Position numbers and translations under genes: made by a program | Assembly: GCA_035764005.1 (NCBI GenBank) | Contig: DASTZZ010000003.1 | Span: 1-64,000, forward strand | Length of the DNA stretch: 64,000 nucleotides | Reading direction: 5' to 3' | Source: Terriglobales bacterium | GTDB lineage: Bacteria > Acidobacteriota > Terriglobia > Terriglobales > Acidobacteriaceae | In this document: piece after piece, positions 29,102 through 37,454 of the stretch | Layout of the letters: the number at the start of each line of letters is the position of its first letter | Numbering within the stretch: the first letter of the stretch is position 1 | Notes under the pieces: model-generated | Database searches by the model: none | Told to the model about the DNA's origin: nothing | The model's input: only the letters and a program-made list of their open reading frames with translations

Positions 29102-29464
29102 GTGCCCGCCGGCCCCACTGTTCTCCTCATCGACGACAACCCGTCGCACCTGAAGCTGTATGCATGGATTCTGGAGCGGGGAGGCTTTCGTCCTCTCACA
29201 TTGCTCGTGAATCATGACCGACTTGAGTTTCCACGATCGGAGCCCGTGGACATTATCGTGATGGACTACCGCATGGGGGATTCAATCAGTTCTCCGGAAG
29301 TGGCAAGGCTGGCGCAGCAGGCGTTCCCTCAACGGCCTGTTCTGGTGCTCTCGGATATGCAGTGGATGCCCGATGATATTGCTCCCTACGCTGCCGCATT
29401 CGCTCGCAAAGGCGAGCCGGAGCAATTACTGGCAAAACTACGGACTCTAGTCAATGCTGCGTGA
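29102..29464 (+). CDS. Stand-alone response-regulator receiver protein
   Basis: A 120-residue CheY-like protein without an output domain. The GTG at 29102 starts MPAGPTVLLIDDNPSHLKLYAWIL, with the acidic pair at 11-12. The phospho-acceptor Asp near residue 54 is in IIVMDYRM, Ser near 84 is in VLVLSDM, and the conserved Lys near 103 is in AFARKGEPEQLL. It is divergent from the TonB receptor-YfiR-kinase operon and may receive phosphate from that kinase. Confidence 0.85.
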   Translation: MPAGPTVLLIDDNPSHLKLYAWILERGGFRPLTLLVNHDRLEFPRSEPVDIIVMDYRMGDSISSPEVARLAQQAFPQRPVLVLSDMQWMPDDIAPYAAAFARKGEPEQLLAKLRTLVNAA

Positions 29465-29611
29465 AGGCTCGGATTGCTGGCCCCGGCACAGGCTCGCCGA
29501 AAAACGCTTCCACCAGAGTAGTTCGTTGCCTATACTGGCAACGAATAGTAGAGGTTTTAGCTTCCTACTCTCCTTGCCCTTAATTTTTGCCTTTATAGAG
29601 GAATCGTAACC

Positions 29612-29830
29612 GTGGCCAGAGTACTGACGATCCCGGTAACCCCCGCGCCAAAACGGCGTCGCGCGCCACGCATTAGCGACAGGCGCTACATCGAAGGTCA
29701 AAAGCTGCTGGTTGAGGCTATGAAATACCTGGCCCAGAGTGATCCGGACGGCAATCGAGACGCTATCGGACTGCTCTCAGAACACTTCCGTACACAGTTC
29801 CGCATGACCGATCGACCTCCGATGGGTTAG
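29612..29830 (+). CDS. Small basic protein of unknown function
   Basis: Not recognised. 72 residues from the GTG at 29612, with GAGG about 11 nt upstream. The N-terminus is basic (PVTPAPKRRRAPRISDRRYIEGQKLL), followed by a helical part (LLVEAMKYLAQSDPDGNRDAIGLLSEHF). Composition looks like a real protein rather than a shadow, and nothing competes on the other strand. It could bind nucleic acid. Moderate confidence that it is translated. Confidence 0.5.
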   Translation: MARVLTIPVTPAPKRRRAPRISDRRYIEGQKLLVEAMKYLAQSDPDGNRDAIGLLSEHFRTQFRMTDRPPMG

Positions 29831-29842
29831 ACTTTCTTGTTT

Positions 29843-29880
29843 GTCATTCCGAACGCCTGAAGTTGGCGGAGGAATCCCTA
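29843..29880. repeat. Intergenic repeat, GTCATTCCGA...GAGGAATCCCTA family (copy 1)
   Basis: The unit GTCATTCCGAACG...GGCGGAGGAATCCCTA, with a small internal hairpin (CGCC...GGCG). A second, inverted pair of the same unit is at 48448-48534 near hspR. Function unknown. Confidence 0.6.
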
Positions 29881-29960
29881 TCGACCGCCAAATAGCCTTA
29901 ATCATGTGCCAAGTCGCTTCTGCGGATGCGGACGGCAGAATGTGACTTGGCAGGCAACGG

Positions 29961-30470
29961 TCACTTGCTCGCAGGCTGAGCCAATCGCGGGGACAGCTTC
30001 TCCAGGATTTCAAGCACGTCACGATTATCCGGAGCTTCCCCAAGTTCATACAGCTGCGCGAAGGCAATCTTTCCTTCCTTGTCTACTACGTATACCGCTC
30101 GCTCGTTGATTCCCGGAATGGGATCGCCGGTGCGGAAGACATCGTATTTCTGCGCGACCTCTCCGTGCGGATAGAAGTCGCTGGCCAGCGGATACCGCAG
30201 CTTTCCGATTTCTTTCTCCTGCCAGGCGATGTGGCTCCAGGTGGAGTCAACGCTTACGCCCATGACCTGGGCGTCATATGCGGCGAACGTCTCCAGTTCA
30301 TGACTGTACGCCGTCATCTGCTCGCTTCAAGTCGGCGTCCAATCCAGTGGATAGAACGCGAGCACGACGTTCTTCTTTCCCCGGAAGTCGCTCAGGCGTA
30401 CGCGGTGTCGCCGATCACCAGTCACCGCGGGAAGATCGAAATCCGGAGCTACTGCGCCTACTTCGAGCAC
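29961..30470 (-). CDS. AhpE-like peroxiredoxin, probable selenoprotein (TGA at catalytic position 48)
   Basis: 169 residues when the in-frame TGA at 30327-30329 is read through. GTG at 30470 follows GGAGGGA by 5 nt. The frame reads [42 protein letters not shown], then TGA, then [14 protein letters not shown] and on to the family C-terminus ([40 protein letters not shown]). DWTPxC is the peroxidatic-cysteine motif in this family, so TGA takes exactly the catalytic position. There is no other Cys downstream, consistent with a one-Cys/one-Sec enzyme resolved by an external thiol. The post-TGA part alone (117 residues) cannot be catalytic. Together with the Bcp-type gene this supports selenocysteine use. 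Confidence 0.85.
30294..30320 (-). promoter_or_regulatory. Possible SECIS hairpin in the AhpE-like gene
   Basis: On the minus strand, 6 nt after the TGA, CAG-A-TGAC encloses an 8-nt loop (GGCGTACA) and pairs with GTCA-TGAA-CTG. This gives two short stems around an internal loop, with the apical loop 14 nt past the UGA. Position and shape suit a bacterial SECIS, but the fold is a hand prediction. Confidence 0.35.
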
Positions 30471-30672
30471 TTACGTCCCTCCAACTGCACACACCTATAC
30501 CCGCGAGCGCAGGTCTGTCGGAAACAGGAGGTGGGCAGCCATGATTCTAACGAGGTTTGCTCCGGAGCATCAACTCAGGCAGGAATAATTGTGGGAAGAG
30601 TGGAGAGGGCGTACGAGAACGGAGAAGGAGAGAAGGTCAAGGAAAACGGCGGCTTGATGTCGAGTGTTAAGA

Positions 30673-30743
30673 AATTTCGTGATTTCCTGATTTCGCGATT
30701 TCGTGATTGGTACTCAAATCGCGAAATCACGCAATCGCGAAAT
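30673..30743. repeat. Intergenic inverted repeat, ATTTCGCGATTTCG family
   Basis: Arms at 30673-30708 and 30716-30743 built from GATTTCGCGATTTCGTGATT and its complement, just beyond the frr stop. It could act as an RNA hairpin at the end of frr. The rest of 30471-30672, between peroxiredoxin and frr, shows no gene. Confidence 0.65.
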
Positions 30744-30751
30744 GGCATTTC

Positions 30752-31339
30752 TCACACCTGCATGACTTCTTTTTCCTTCGCTTTGCTCATCTCTTCCATT
30801 TTCTTGATCTCGTCATCGGTAAGCTTTTGGATCTCTTCCAAAGCGCGCTTCTCATCGTCTTCAGAGATTTTCTTGTCCTTCAGAGCCTTCTTGATCAGAT
30901 CGTTGCCGTCGCGGCGAACGTTGCGAATCGCAGTGCGATGTTCCTCAAGGACTTTATGCAGGTGCTTCACTAATTCCTTGCGGCGTTCTTCTGTGAGCGG
31001 CGGGATAGGAATACGGATGAGCTTGCCGTCGTTCTGCGGGTTAAATCCCATGTCGGAAGTGCGCAGCGCCTTCTCGATCTCCGCCAGCGAGCTAGGATCG
31101 AACGGCTGCACGGTGATCAACTGTGCCTCCGGCGCGTGTACTTGCGCGATCTGATTCAGCGGCATCTCCGAGCCGTAGTAAGGCACGCGGATGCTGTCGA
31201 CCATATGGACAGACGCGCGCCCCGTCCGGGTCGATAGCAGGCTATTTCGGAAATCCCCGACTGCCTTGTCCATGCGGTTCTTCAGTTGTGTGTGAATGTC
31301 TCGCAGTGCCGGATTGCCGGCCATAACGGAAACAGCCAT
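30752..31339 (-). CDS. frr: Ribosome recycling factor
   Basis: A 195-residue factor that splits post-termination ribosomes together with EF-G. Family signatures: [85 protein letters not shown] and the C-terminal helix [26 protein letters not shown]. The usual length is about 185; the extra residues are at the N-terminus. An internal ATG at residue 6 is possible. pyrH and tsf are not adjacent. It is divergent from murJ. Confidence 0.96.
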   Translation of the reverse strand: MAVSVMAGNPALRDIHTQLKNRMDKAVGDFRNSLLSTRTGRASVHMVDSIRVPYYGSEMPLNQIAQVHAPEAQLITVQPFDPSSLAEIEKALRTSDMGFNPQNDGKLIRIPIPPLTEERRKELVKHLHKVLEEHRTAIRNVRRDGNDLIKKALKDKKISEDDEKRALEEIQKLTDDEIKKMEEMSKAKEKEVMQV

Positions 31340-31458
31340 CGCACGCTCCAGAGTCGGTCCATGCGCAGGACCGGATGTTCAAAGACTCGTAATTATAAAG
31401 GAAGCTCCGAAGCGACTTTGCCGGCTCAGCAGATGCTAGATTGACTGCGGGACCATTC

Positions 31459-33054
31459 ATGCCGTCTTCCACAGAGAGTCCGTCCGTGGCGAAACCATCC
31501 GAGAGTGTTGGACGCTCGGCAACTCTGGTTGCTGCGGGGATATTCCTCAGCAAAATTGTTGGCCTGCTCCGGGAAACGGTATTTGCGCACTATTTTGGCG
31601 GATCCGACGCAGCAGACGTCTTTCGCGCTGCCGTGCGCATACCCAACGTCCTGCAAAATCTGTTTGGCGAAGGCGTACTCTCGGCGTCGTTCATCCCTGT
31701 CTATGTGCGGCTGCGCGCTACTGGTAATGAGGAAGAGGCAAGCGATTTAGCCGACGCCATCGCCGGGTTGCTGGCGATGGTCACCTCAATTCTGGTGCTC
31801 ATCGGCGTGCTCGCTACCCCGTACATCATCGACGCGATCGCTCCTGGGTTCCACGGTGCCAAGCGCGAACTCACGATTCGTCTCGTACGAATCTTTTTTC
31901 CCGGAGCGGGACTGCTGGTGATGTCGGCCTGGTGTCTGGGAATCCTGAACAGCCACCGCAAGTTCTTCCTGTCTTACGCAGCGCCAGTCGCCTGGAACGC
32001 GGTGATGATCGCAACGATGATCACGTTTGGGCGATCGCACACCGAAGACTCGCTGGCAGTGATCACCGCCTGGGGATCGGTGATCGGAAGCGGCTTGCAA
32101 TTTGGCGTGCAACTGCCGGTCACGCTCCGCCTGGTGCGCCGATTACGTGTTCAGCTTGGACTGAAATTGGCGTCAGTTCGCGAGGTGATTCACAATTTTT
32201 TTCCTGTGCTCGTCAGCCGCGGTGTGGTGCAGTTGAGCGCTTACATCGATTCCATGATTGCGACTCTGCTGCCGACCGGTGCTGTGGCCCATTTTGGATA
32301 TGCGCAGGTGTTATACACGCTGCCGATAAGTCTTTTTGGCATGAGCGTCTCGGCCGCTGAGCTACCGACAATGTCAGGTGCCCTTGGAAATGAGAGCGAG
32401 ATTGCCGCGGAGCTTCGTGCTCGACTGGGAAGAGCTTTGCGTCAGATTGCCTTTCTGGTGATTCCTTCCGCGGTGGCTTTTCTCGCCTTAGGCGACATTG
32501 TATCGGCTGCCATCTATCAAAGCGGACGATTCAAGCACTCAGACGCAATCTACGTTTGGGCAGTGCTCGCCGGATCGGCGATCGGATTATTGGCATCGTC
32601 GCTCGGGCGACTTTATTCCTCGACCTACTACGCTCTTCGCGACACGCGCACCCCGCTGCGCTTCGCCATGGTGCGCGTGGGACTCACCACGGTCCTGGGA
32701 CTCTTCTGCGCCCTGCGCTTACCTCAGATGATCGGTATCAGCCGGAGCTGGGGCGTCGCCGGACTGACGGCGTCCGCCGGAATCGCGGGGTGGGTGGAGT
32801 TTCTACTGCTGCGCTGGAAGCTTCATCAGCGGATCGGGACTGTACAGCCAGCGAGCGCCTTTCTCGCCAAGCTCTGGATTGCGGCTGCCATTTCAGCTGC
32901 CGGAGCGTGGGCCATCAAGCTGGGAATCGGGCAGCATCGACCGCGCCTTATGGCCATTGCCATTCTCATCCCGTATGGATTGTTCTATTTTGGCATTACG
33001 TCAATTCTGAAAATTCCTGAAGCGCAGACCGTTCTTAGGCGGTTGAAGCGGTGA
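31459..33054 (+). CDS. murJ: Lipid II flippase MurJ
   Basis: A 531-residue MATE-like/MVF membrane protein with about 14 hydrophobic segments, which flips lipid II for peptidoglycan synthesis. Typical motifs: FLSKIVGLLRETVFAHYFGGSDAADVFRAAVRIPNVLQNLFGEGVLSASFIPVY near the N-terminus, FFPGAGLLVMSAWCLGILNSHRKFFLSYAAPVAWN, and GAVAHFGYAQVLYTLPISLFGMSVSAAELP. The ATG at 31459 is used; a TTG at 31441 would add six residues. It is convergent with polA across a hairpin-bearing gap. Confidence 0.95.
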   Translation: MPSSTESPSVAKPSESVGRSATLVAAGIFLSKIVGLLRETVFAHYFGGSDAADVFRAAVRIPNVLQNLFGEGVLSASFIPVYVRLRATGNEEEASDLADAIAGLLAMVTSILVLIGVLATPYIIDAIAPGFHGAKRELTIRLVRIFFPGAGLLVMSAWCLGILNSHRKFFLSYAAPVAWNAVMIATMITFGRSHTEDSLAVITAWGSVIGSGLQFGVQLPVTLRLVRRLRVQLGLKLASVREVIHNFFPVLVSRGVVQLSAYIDSMIATLLPTGAVAHFGYAQVLYTLPISLFGMSVSAAELPTMSGALGNESEIAAELRARLGRALRQIAFLVIPSAVAFLALGDIVSAAIYQSGRFKHSDAIYVWAVLAGSAIGLLASSLGRLYSSTYYALRDTRTPLRFAMVRVGLTTVLGLFCALRLPQMIGISRSWGVAGLTASAGIAGWVEFLLLRWKLHQRIGTVQPASAFLAKLWIAAAISAAGAWAIKLGIGQHRPRLMAIAILIPYGLFYFGITSILKIPEAQTVLRRLKR

Positions 33055-33055
33055 C

Positions 33056-33189
33056 GGAACCAGCGGTGGTAGCCCGTGGGGCAGCCGCTTCTATTTGCGC
33101 CTGCTTCCTCGGTTCCGCTATCAGCAATGTCTAAGACGTGAGCTGGCCATTCGGCCATCTCCCGCCCACCGGCTACCGCCGGCGGTTCC
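33056..33189. repeat. Intergenic inverted repeat between murJ and polA
   Basis: Imperfect 25-bp arms at 33056-33080 (GGAACCAGCGGTGGTAGCCC...) and 33165-33189 separate the convergent murJ and polA genes. The core GGTAGC resembles the family at 45470 and 49779. It may serve as a bidirectional terminator-like structure. Confidence 0.6.
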
Positions 33190-33210
33190 GTTGTGCATTT
33201 GCCGGAACCG

Positions 33211-35934
33211 TTATTCCAAATCCCGCCAGTTTTGCCCTACGCCAACATCGACCATTAGCGGCACTTTGAATGGGTAGACATTCTGCATGTGCTCACATAC
33301 CAGCTCACGCATAGTATCGATTTCCTTCTCGGGAACTTCGAAGACCAGTTCGTCGTGAACCTGCAGCGTCATGCGAGATCGCAATTTGCGGTGAGTGATA
33401 TCGGCATCGATTTTGATCATCGCCAGTTTGATTACATCGGCAGCCGTTCCTTGCAGAGGCGTGTTTACGGCAGTGCGCTCGGCAAAGCCGCGCATATTGG
33501 CGTTCTTGCTGTTGATGTCAGGAATGGGACGGATCCGACCAAAGAGCGTACGCACGCGCTGCTCACGCCGGGTCTCTTCGAGCACGCGCTCGATGAACGC
33601 GCGCACGCCTTTGTAGCGTTCGAAATAAGTCTCGATGTACTTCTTAGCCTCTTTCTGCTCGATGTTGAGCTGAGCCGCGAGGCCGAAAGGCGAGATGCCG
33701 TACACGATCCCGAAGTTGACGGCTTTGGCCCGACTGCGATGCTCAGCGGTAATCAGCATAGGAGGCACGCCGAACACTTCGCTTGCGGTGAGCTGATGAA
33801 TGTCGTCTTCGCGACGGTAAGCCTCGACAAGCAATGGATCTTCCGAGAAATGCGCGAGTAATCGCAGCTCGATCTGTGAGTAGTCGGCCGAAAGCAAAAC
33901 GTTTCCCGGCTCAGCGATAAAGGCCGAGCGAATCTCACGTCCCAATTCGGTACGAATCGGAATGTTCTGCAGATTGGGATTGGTCGACGAAAGCCGGCCA
34001 GTCGCCGTTCCGGCAGGATTGAACGTCGTGTGGACGCGGCCAGTGCGCGAATCGACGAGTGTCGGCAGCGAATCAACATAAGTGGATTTCAGCTTAGAAA
34101 GCTGACGGAAATCGAGGACCTTGCGCGCGATCTCGTGCTCGACCGCCAAATCTTCAAGCACGTCCACCGCTGTCGAAATGGTTTTGCCTTTGCCGTACTT
34201 CACCGGCTTAGGCAGGCCGAGCTTATTAAAGAGCACGTCCCCGAGCTGGCGTGGAGAGTTGACGTTGAACTCTATGCCCGCAATGGCGTGAATCTCTTTC
34301 GAGCGAGCATCGCACTGCTTTTCCAGTTCGACCGACATCCGGCTCAGAGCACTCGTGTCGATCTTTACTCCTACGCCCTCCATGCGCGCCAGCACCGGCA
34401 TGAGCGGCAGGTCAATAGTGTCGTAAACGTTAACGAGCCCGTCTTCGGCTTCGACTTCCTGACGCAGAGTGCGTGCGAGGCGCAGGGTAACGTCGGCAGC
34501 TTCGGGCGTCGTTCCTGCGAGCTGCAGATTAAAGCGGCGCAATGCGACTTCCGGGAGTGTGTGGCTGCTGTAAGTAGGATTCAGCAGATAGGAAAAGAGC
34601 ATTACGTCGTCGCGAACTCCGGCCAAGGTTGCTTCTCTTTCAGCGAGTAGTCGTAACGCAGACTTGGAGTCGTGTATCGTTTTGGGAATCGACGGATCAC
34701 TGAGCATCTCGTCAATGCTTTTGGAAAGCGCATTATCGATCAGCCGTGTGTTGAAACCGGAATTCTCTTCAACAGAAATACCGATTTCTATAGGGTCGCA
34801 GCCTTGCTGCTTGATATTCAGCAGTGGAAGCTCGGGTTCGTCTTCTGCACTCGGCTCGGCAGCTCCTGGAGCACTCGCGGGAGCGCAGATCGCGAGCCCG
34901 ACTCCTTTATTCGCGTTCTTGAGCAGCCTCTGAAGTTGTTGCGCGCTCTTGAGCTCGCCGTATTCGACGGTGCTGGCGTCCGTTGTTCGTACAAAGTCCT
35001 TCAGTAGCGTCGTGAATTCCAGTTCGCTGAACAACTCGCGGCAGCCTTCGTAATCAGGCTCCTGCGCGCGCATGGTTTCGAGGTTCAGGTGGACGGGAAC
35101 ATTGGTATCGATCGTCACCAGCTCTTTGCTGCGCAGCACCACATTCCGGTTGTTCAGGAGCGATTCGCGATACGTCTTGCGCTCGACTTCATCGGCATGA
35201 TCAAGCGCGTTCTCGACCGAACCAAAGCGCTTGACCAGCTCGACGGAACCCTTGTCGCCAATTCCCGGAGCGCCAGGGATGTTGTCGATGGAATCGCCGC
35301 GCAACGCCATGACGTCGATCACCTGCTGCGGAGGCACGCCGAGGATCTCTTCGACTTTCGCGGCATCGCAGATCAGATTGTCCTTTGTAGGATTGAGCAC
35401 GCAGATGTCTTTGCCCACGAGCTGCAGCATATCCTTATCGCTAGAGACTACGTAAACCGGATATCCGGAAGAGACGGCCTTGTGCGCGAGCGTGCCGATC
35501 ACATCGTCGGCTTCGAATCCAGCCTGTTCCAGAATAGGAATCCGGTAGGCATCGAGCGCGCGGCGAATGTACGGCAACTGCTGCGCCAGATCGTGCGGCA
35601 TCTCCGTACGGTTGGCCTTATACCCGCCATACGCGACTTCCTGGTAGCTCTGGGTCTTGCTGTCGAAGCGCTTAACCGACGAGATTGCCTTCGCTTGCTC
35701 GTCACGGAACGTAGGCGCGGCAACATCGAAGACAGCCGCCAGGTATTGCGGGCTAAAGTCCGCGCGCAGCTTGTTCAGCATGTTGACGAAGACGAACGTA
35801 GCCGCAGTCGGAATGCCGGTGCGGGTCGACATTGGACGCTGCCGCTGCATGGCGTGATACGCGCGGAAGATGAATGACATTGCGTCGATCAGAAAAACGT
35901 GCACACGCGCTTCGGGTTGTGGCTTGGCAGACAA
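33211..35934 (-). CDS. polA: DNA polymerase I
   Basis: A 907-residue family A polymerase for gap filling and primer removal. The 5'-3' exonuclease domain (about 1-300) has VFLIDAMSFIFRAYHAM, FEADDVIGTLAHKA, VVSSDKDMLQLVG and a helix-hairpin-helix at GDSIDNIPGAPGIGDKG. The middle domain (about 315-500) lacks the DTET proofreading motif (it reads GLAICAPASAPG), so 3'-5' exonuclease activity is probably absent. The polymerase domain has SADYSQIELRLLAHFSEDPLLVEAY (motif A), RSRAKAVNFGIVYGISPFGLA (motif B) and LQVHDELVFEVP (motif C). The start is a TTG at 35934; the first ATG would cut into the nuclease core. Confidence 0.96.
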   Translation of the reverse strand: MSAKPQPEARVHVFLIDAMSFIFRAYHAMQRQRPMSTRTGIPTAATFVFVNMLNKLRADFSPQYLAAVFDVAAPTFRDEQAKAISSVKRFDSKTQSYQEVAYGGYKANRTEMPHDLAQQLPYIRRALDAYRIPILEQAGFEADDVIGTLAHKAVSSGYPVYVVSSDKDMLQLVGKDICVLNPTKDNLICDAAKVEEILGVPPQQVIDVMALRGDSIDNIPGAPGIGDKGSVELVKRFGSVENALDHADEVERKTYRESLLNNRNVVLRSKELVTIDTNVPVHLNLETMRAQEPDYEGCRELFSELEFTTLLKDFVRTTDASTVEYGELKSAQQLQRLLKNANKGVGLAICAPASAPGAAEPSAEDEPELPLLNIKQQGCDPIEIGISVEENSGFNTRLIDNALSKSIDEMLSDPSIPKTIHDSKSALRLLAEREATLAGVRDDVMLFSYLLNPTYSSHTLPEVALRRFNLQLAGTTPEAADVTLRLARTLRQEVEAEDGLVNVYDTIDLPLMPVLARMEGVGVKIDTSALSRMSVELEKQCDARSKEIHAIAGIEFNVNSPRQLGDVLFNKLGLPKPVKYGKGKTISTAVDVLEDLAVEHEIARKVLDFRQLSKLKSTYVDSLPTLVDSRTGRVHTTFNPAGTATGRLSSTNPNLQNIPIRTELGREIRSAFIAEPGNVLLSADYSQIELRLLAHFSEDPLLVEAYRREDDIHQLTASEVFGVPPMLITAEHRSRAKAVNFGIVYGISPFGLAAQLNIEQKEAKKYIETYFERYKGVRAFIERVLEETRREQRVRTLFGRIRPIPDINSKNANMRGFAERTAVNTPLQGTAADVIKLAMIKIDADITHRKLRSRMTLQVHDELVFEVPEKEIDTMRELVCEHMQNVYPFKVPLMVDVGVGQNWRDLE

Positions 35935-36038
35935 GGGTTAGAGAAAGTTTAACAGCGGGTCAGCACAGGCGCAGGAACAACTCGGATTGCGAAAGACAGT
36001 TGGAAAGTGGATGCTGCTTCCTGTTTAGGAAGCCATGC

Positions 36039-36602
36039 TCAATATTTCCAGGAACACGTAGTGGAGTTCTTGAACGCCCACGCCCCGTTTTCTTTCGTTG
36101 CGGATATTGCACGGCCTGAACCGCATTGCGGGCCGCATAGATCATTCACTGCGAACAAGGCCTCACTTCCACCGCGGTTAAAGGCCACACGCGAAAACGA
36201 GATCATATGCAGTCCATTGGCGGCGCTAGGCAGATGTCTCACGTTCAGAACCTGATAGGGCCAGGGAAGACGCATTGATGCCGGCGCGGTGTCGATCTCG
36301 TAATCTGCATTGCCCAGCTTGTGCAGTTCATGCATCAGCGAATTCGAAACACCGTCGTTCTGGTGCAGGGTCTTGGCGCAACCCTCCTGCCGCAGCGGAT
36401 CGAAGACAAATGTCTGATCATCCAGGTACAGATGCTCGGGGGCTTTATTGGCGAAGCGCTGTTTCAGCCAATCGCGATAGAGGTCCATCTCTTGCGATGT
36501 GATTTGATTCGGGATTTTCGGTGTGCAGCCAAGCGTTAAAAAGACCAAAGCAGAAATTAACGCTGTGATCAGGAGTTGCAGCAATCGGGGTGATGATCGC
36601 AT
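36039..36602 (-). CDS. Putative lipoprotein of unknown function
   Basis: Not recognised. 187 residues with a lipoprotein signal: LLQLLITALISALVFLTLGC, lipobox ending at Cys 26. The mature part has several Cys (EGCAKT, NDLCGPQCGSG, TTCSWKY) that may form disulfides, and ends in an aromatic-rich segment (NGAWAFKNSTTCSWKY). It was probably exported and attached to a membrane. No partner is evident from its position between polA and a VTT-protein gene. Confidence 0.75.
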   Translation of the reverse strand: MRSSPRLLQLLITALISALVFLTLGCTPKIPNQITSQEMDLYRDWLKQRFANKAPEHLYLDDQTFVFDPLRQEGCAKTLHQNDGVSNSLMHELHKLGNADYEIDTAPASMRLPWPYQVLNVRHLPSAANGLHMISFSRVAFNRGGSEALFAVNDLCGPQCGSGRAISATKENGAWAFKNSTTCSWKY

Positions 36603-36655
36603 TTACGTGAAAGTTGAACCAAATATACATCTACTCAAGCAGCTTCTGGAGGTAC

Positions 36656-37297
36656 TCACGCGGCTTCTGGCGGTTCTTCTTTCCTGGCAGTTCGCGATTT
36701 GCGGAAGTGCAGGTGCGACAAGATAAGCGCAACCAGGACCGCAAGCCCTACCAAGACCCAGGCGAGATGCTTTGCCATTACTGCCGAAACCATGCTCACG
36801 ATCCCTGGACCGAACTTCACGACCAGAAACCCTAAAATGAGAAACCTGATTACGCGGCCCACGAAAATCGACAGAAGGAACAGATAGGGACGCATCTCAA
36901 ACACACCCGCGCCAAGCAGGAACAACTTGAATGGCGTAGGCGGAGGAAGCATGGCGGGAATCATCATGGCGAAGAACTCCTGATTTTCGAAACGATCGCG
37001 CATCCGCTCGAAGCTTTTGCGGTCGATGCGCTTGAGCAGCAGCAACTCGCCTCCTGCTCTGCCGATCCCATATGGAATGAGACTGCCTACGGCCGATCCA
37101 GCCGATGCCATGAAGACGTACAACCAGATTTTCAGCGGATGAGCATACACATAGCCCGCGACCACCGGATCCAACGGAATGCCGAAAGCCGCGGAATCGA
37201 GGATTGCTACAGCGAAAATACCCCAGGACCCAAGCGGTTGCAGCACCGACCAGATGAAATGCGTGTAGCGAGAGAGGATGTGCTTGATCGTGTTCAA
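36656..37297 (-). CDS. DedA/VTT-domain membrane protein (YqaA-like)
   Basis: A 213-residue polytopic membrane protein. The VTT/SNARE-associated core is visible as GSWGIFAVAILDSAAFGIPLDPVVAGYVYAHPLKIWLYVFMASAGSAVGSLIPYGIGRAGG and the proline-rich MMIPAMLPPPTPFKLFLLGAGVFEM. A final helix and a basic tail (HFRKSRTARKEE) follow. Members are implicated in lipid scrambling or membrane homeostasis; the substrate is not predictable here. It may be transcribed with the downstream lipoprotein gene. Confidence 0.85.
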   Translation of the reverse strand: MNTIKHILSRYTHFIWSVLQPLGSWGIFAVAILDSAAFGIPLDPVVAGYVYAHPLKIWLYVFMASAGSAVGSLIPYGIGRAGGELLLLKRIDRKSFERMRDRFENQEFFAMMIPAMLPPPTPFKLFLLGAGVFEMRPYLFLLSIFVGRVIRFLILGFLVVKFGPGIVSMVSAVMAKHLAWVLVGLAVLVALILSHLHFRKSRTARKEEPPEAA

Positions 37298-37454
37298 AAT
37301 CAGGAGAGCTTTTATTGTAAAGGCGGATTACGGTCCGACTGAGAGCGCGAGTTCCCGGTGCGCTTTCTCTGGCTCGGTGCAATTCTGGAGCATCCTCAGC
37401 ACTTGGAGCTGAGGATCCGGTCATCTCCCAGCCGCCAGCCGACGGTTCTCTGGT

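Noticed and set aside
29961-30317. A 117-residue ORF as the complete second peroxiredoxin
   Set aside because: Same reasoning; a GTG with a strong ribosome site and a full N-terminal domain lie upstream in frame.
35089-35877. A 262-residue ORF opposite polA
   Set aside because: Antisense shadow of the conserved 5' nuclease domain.
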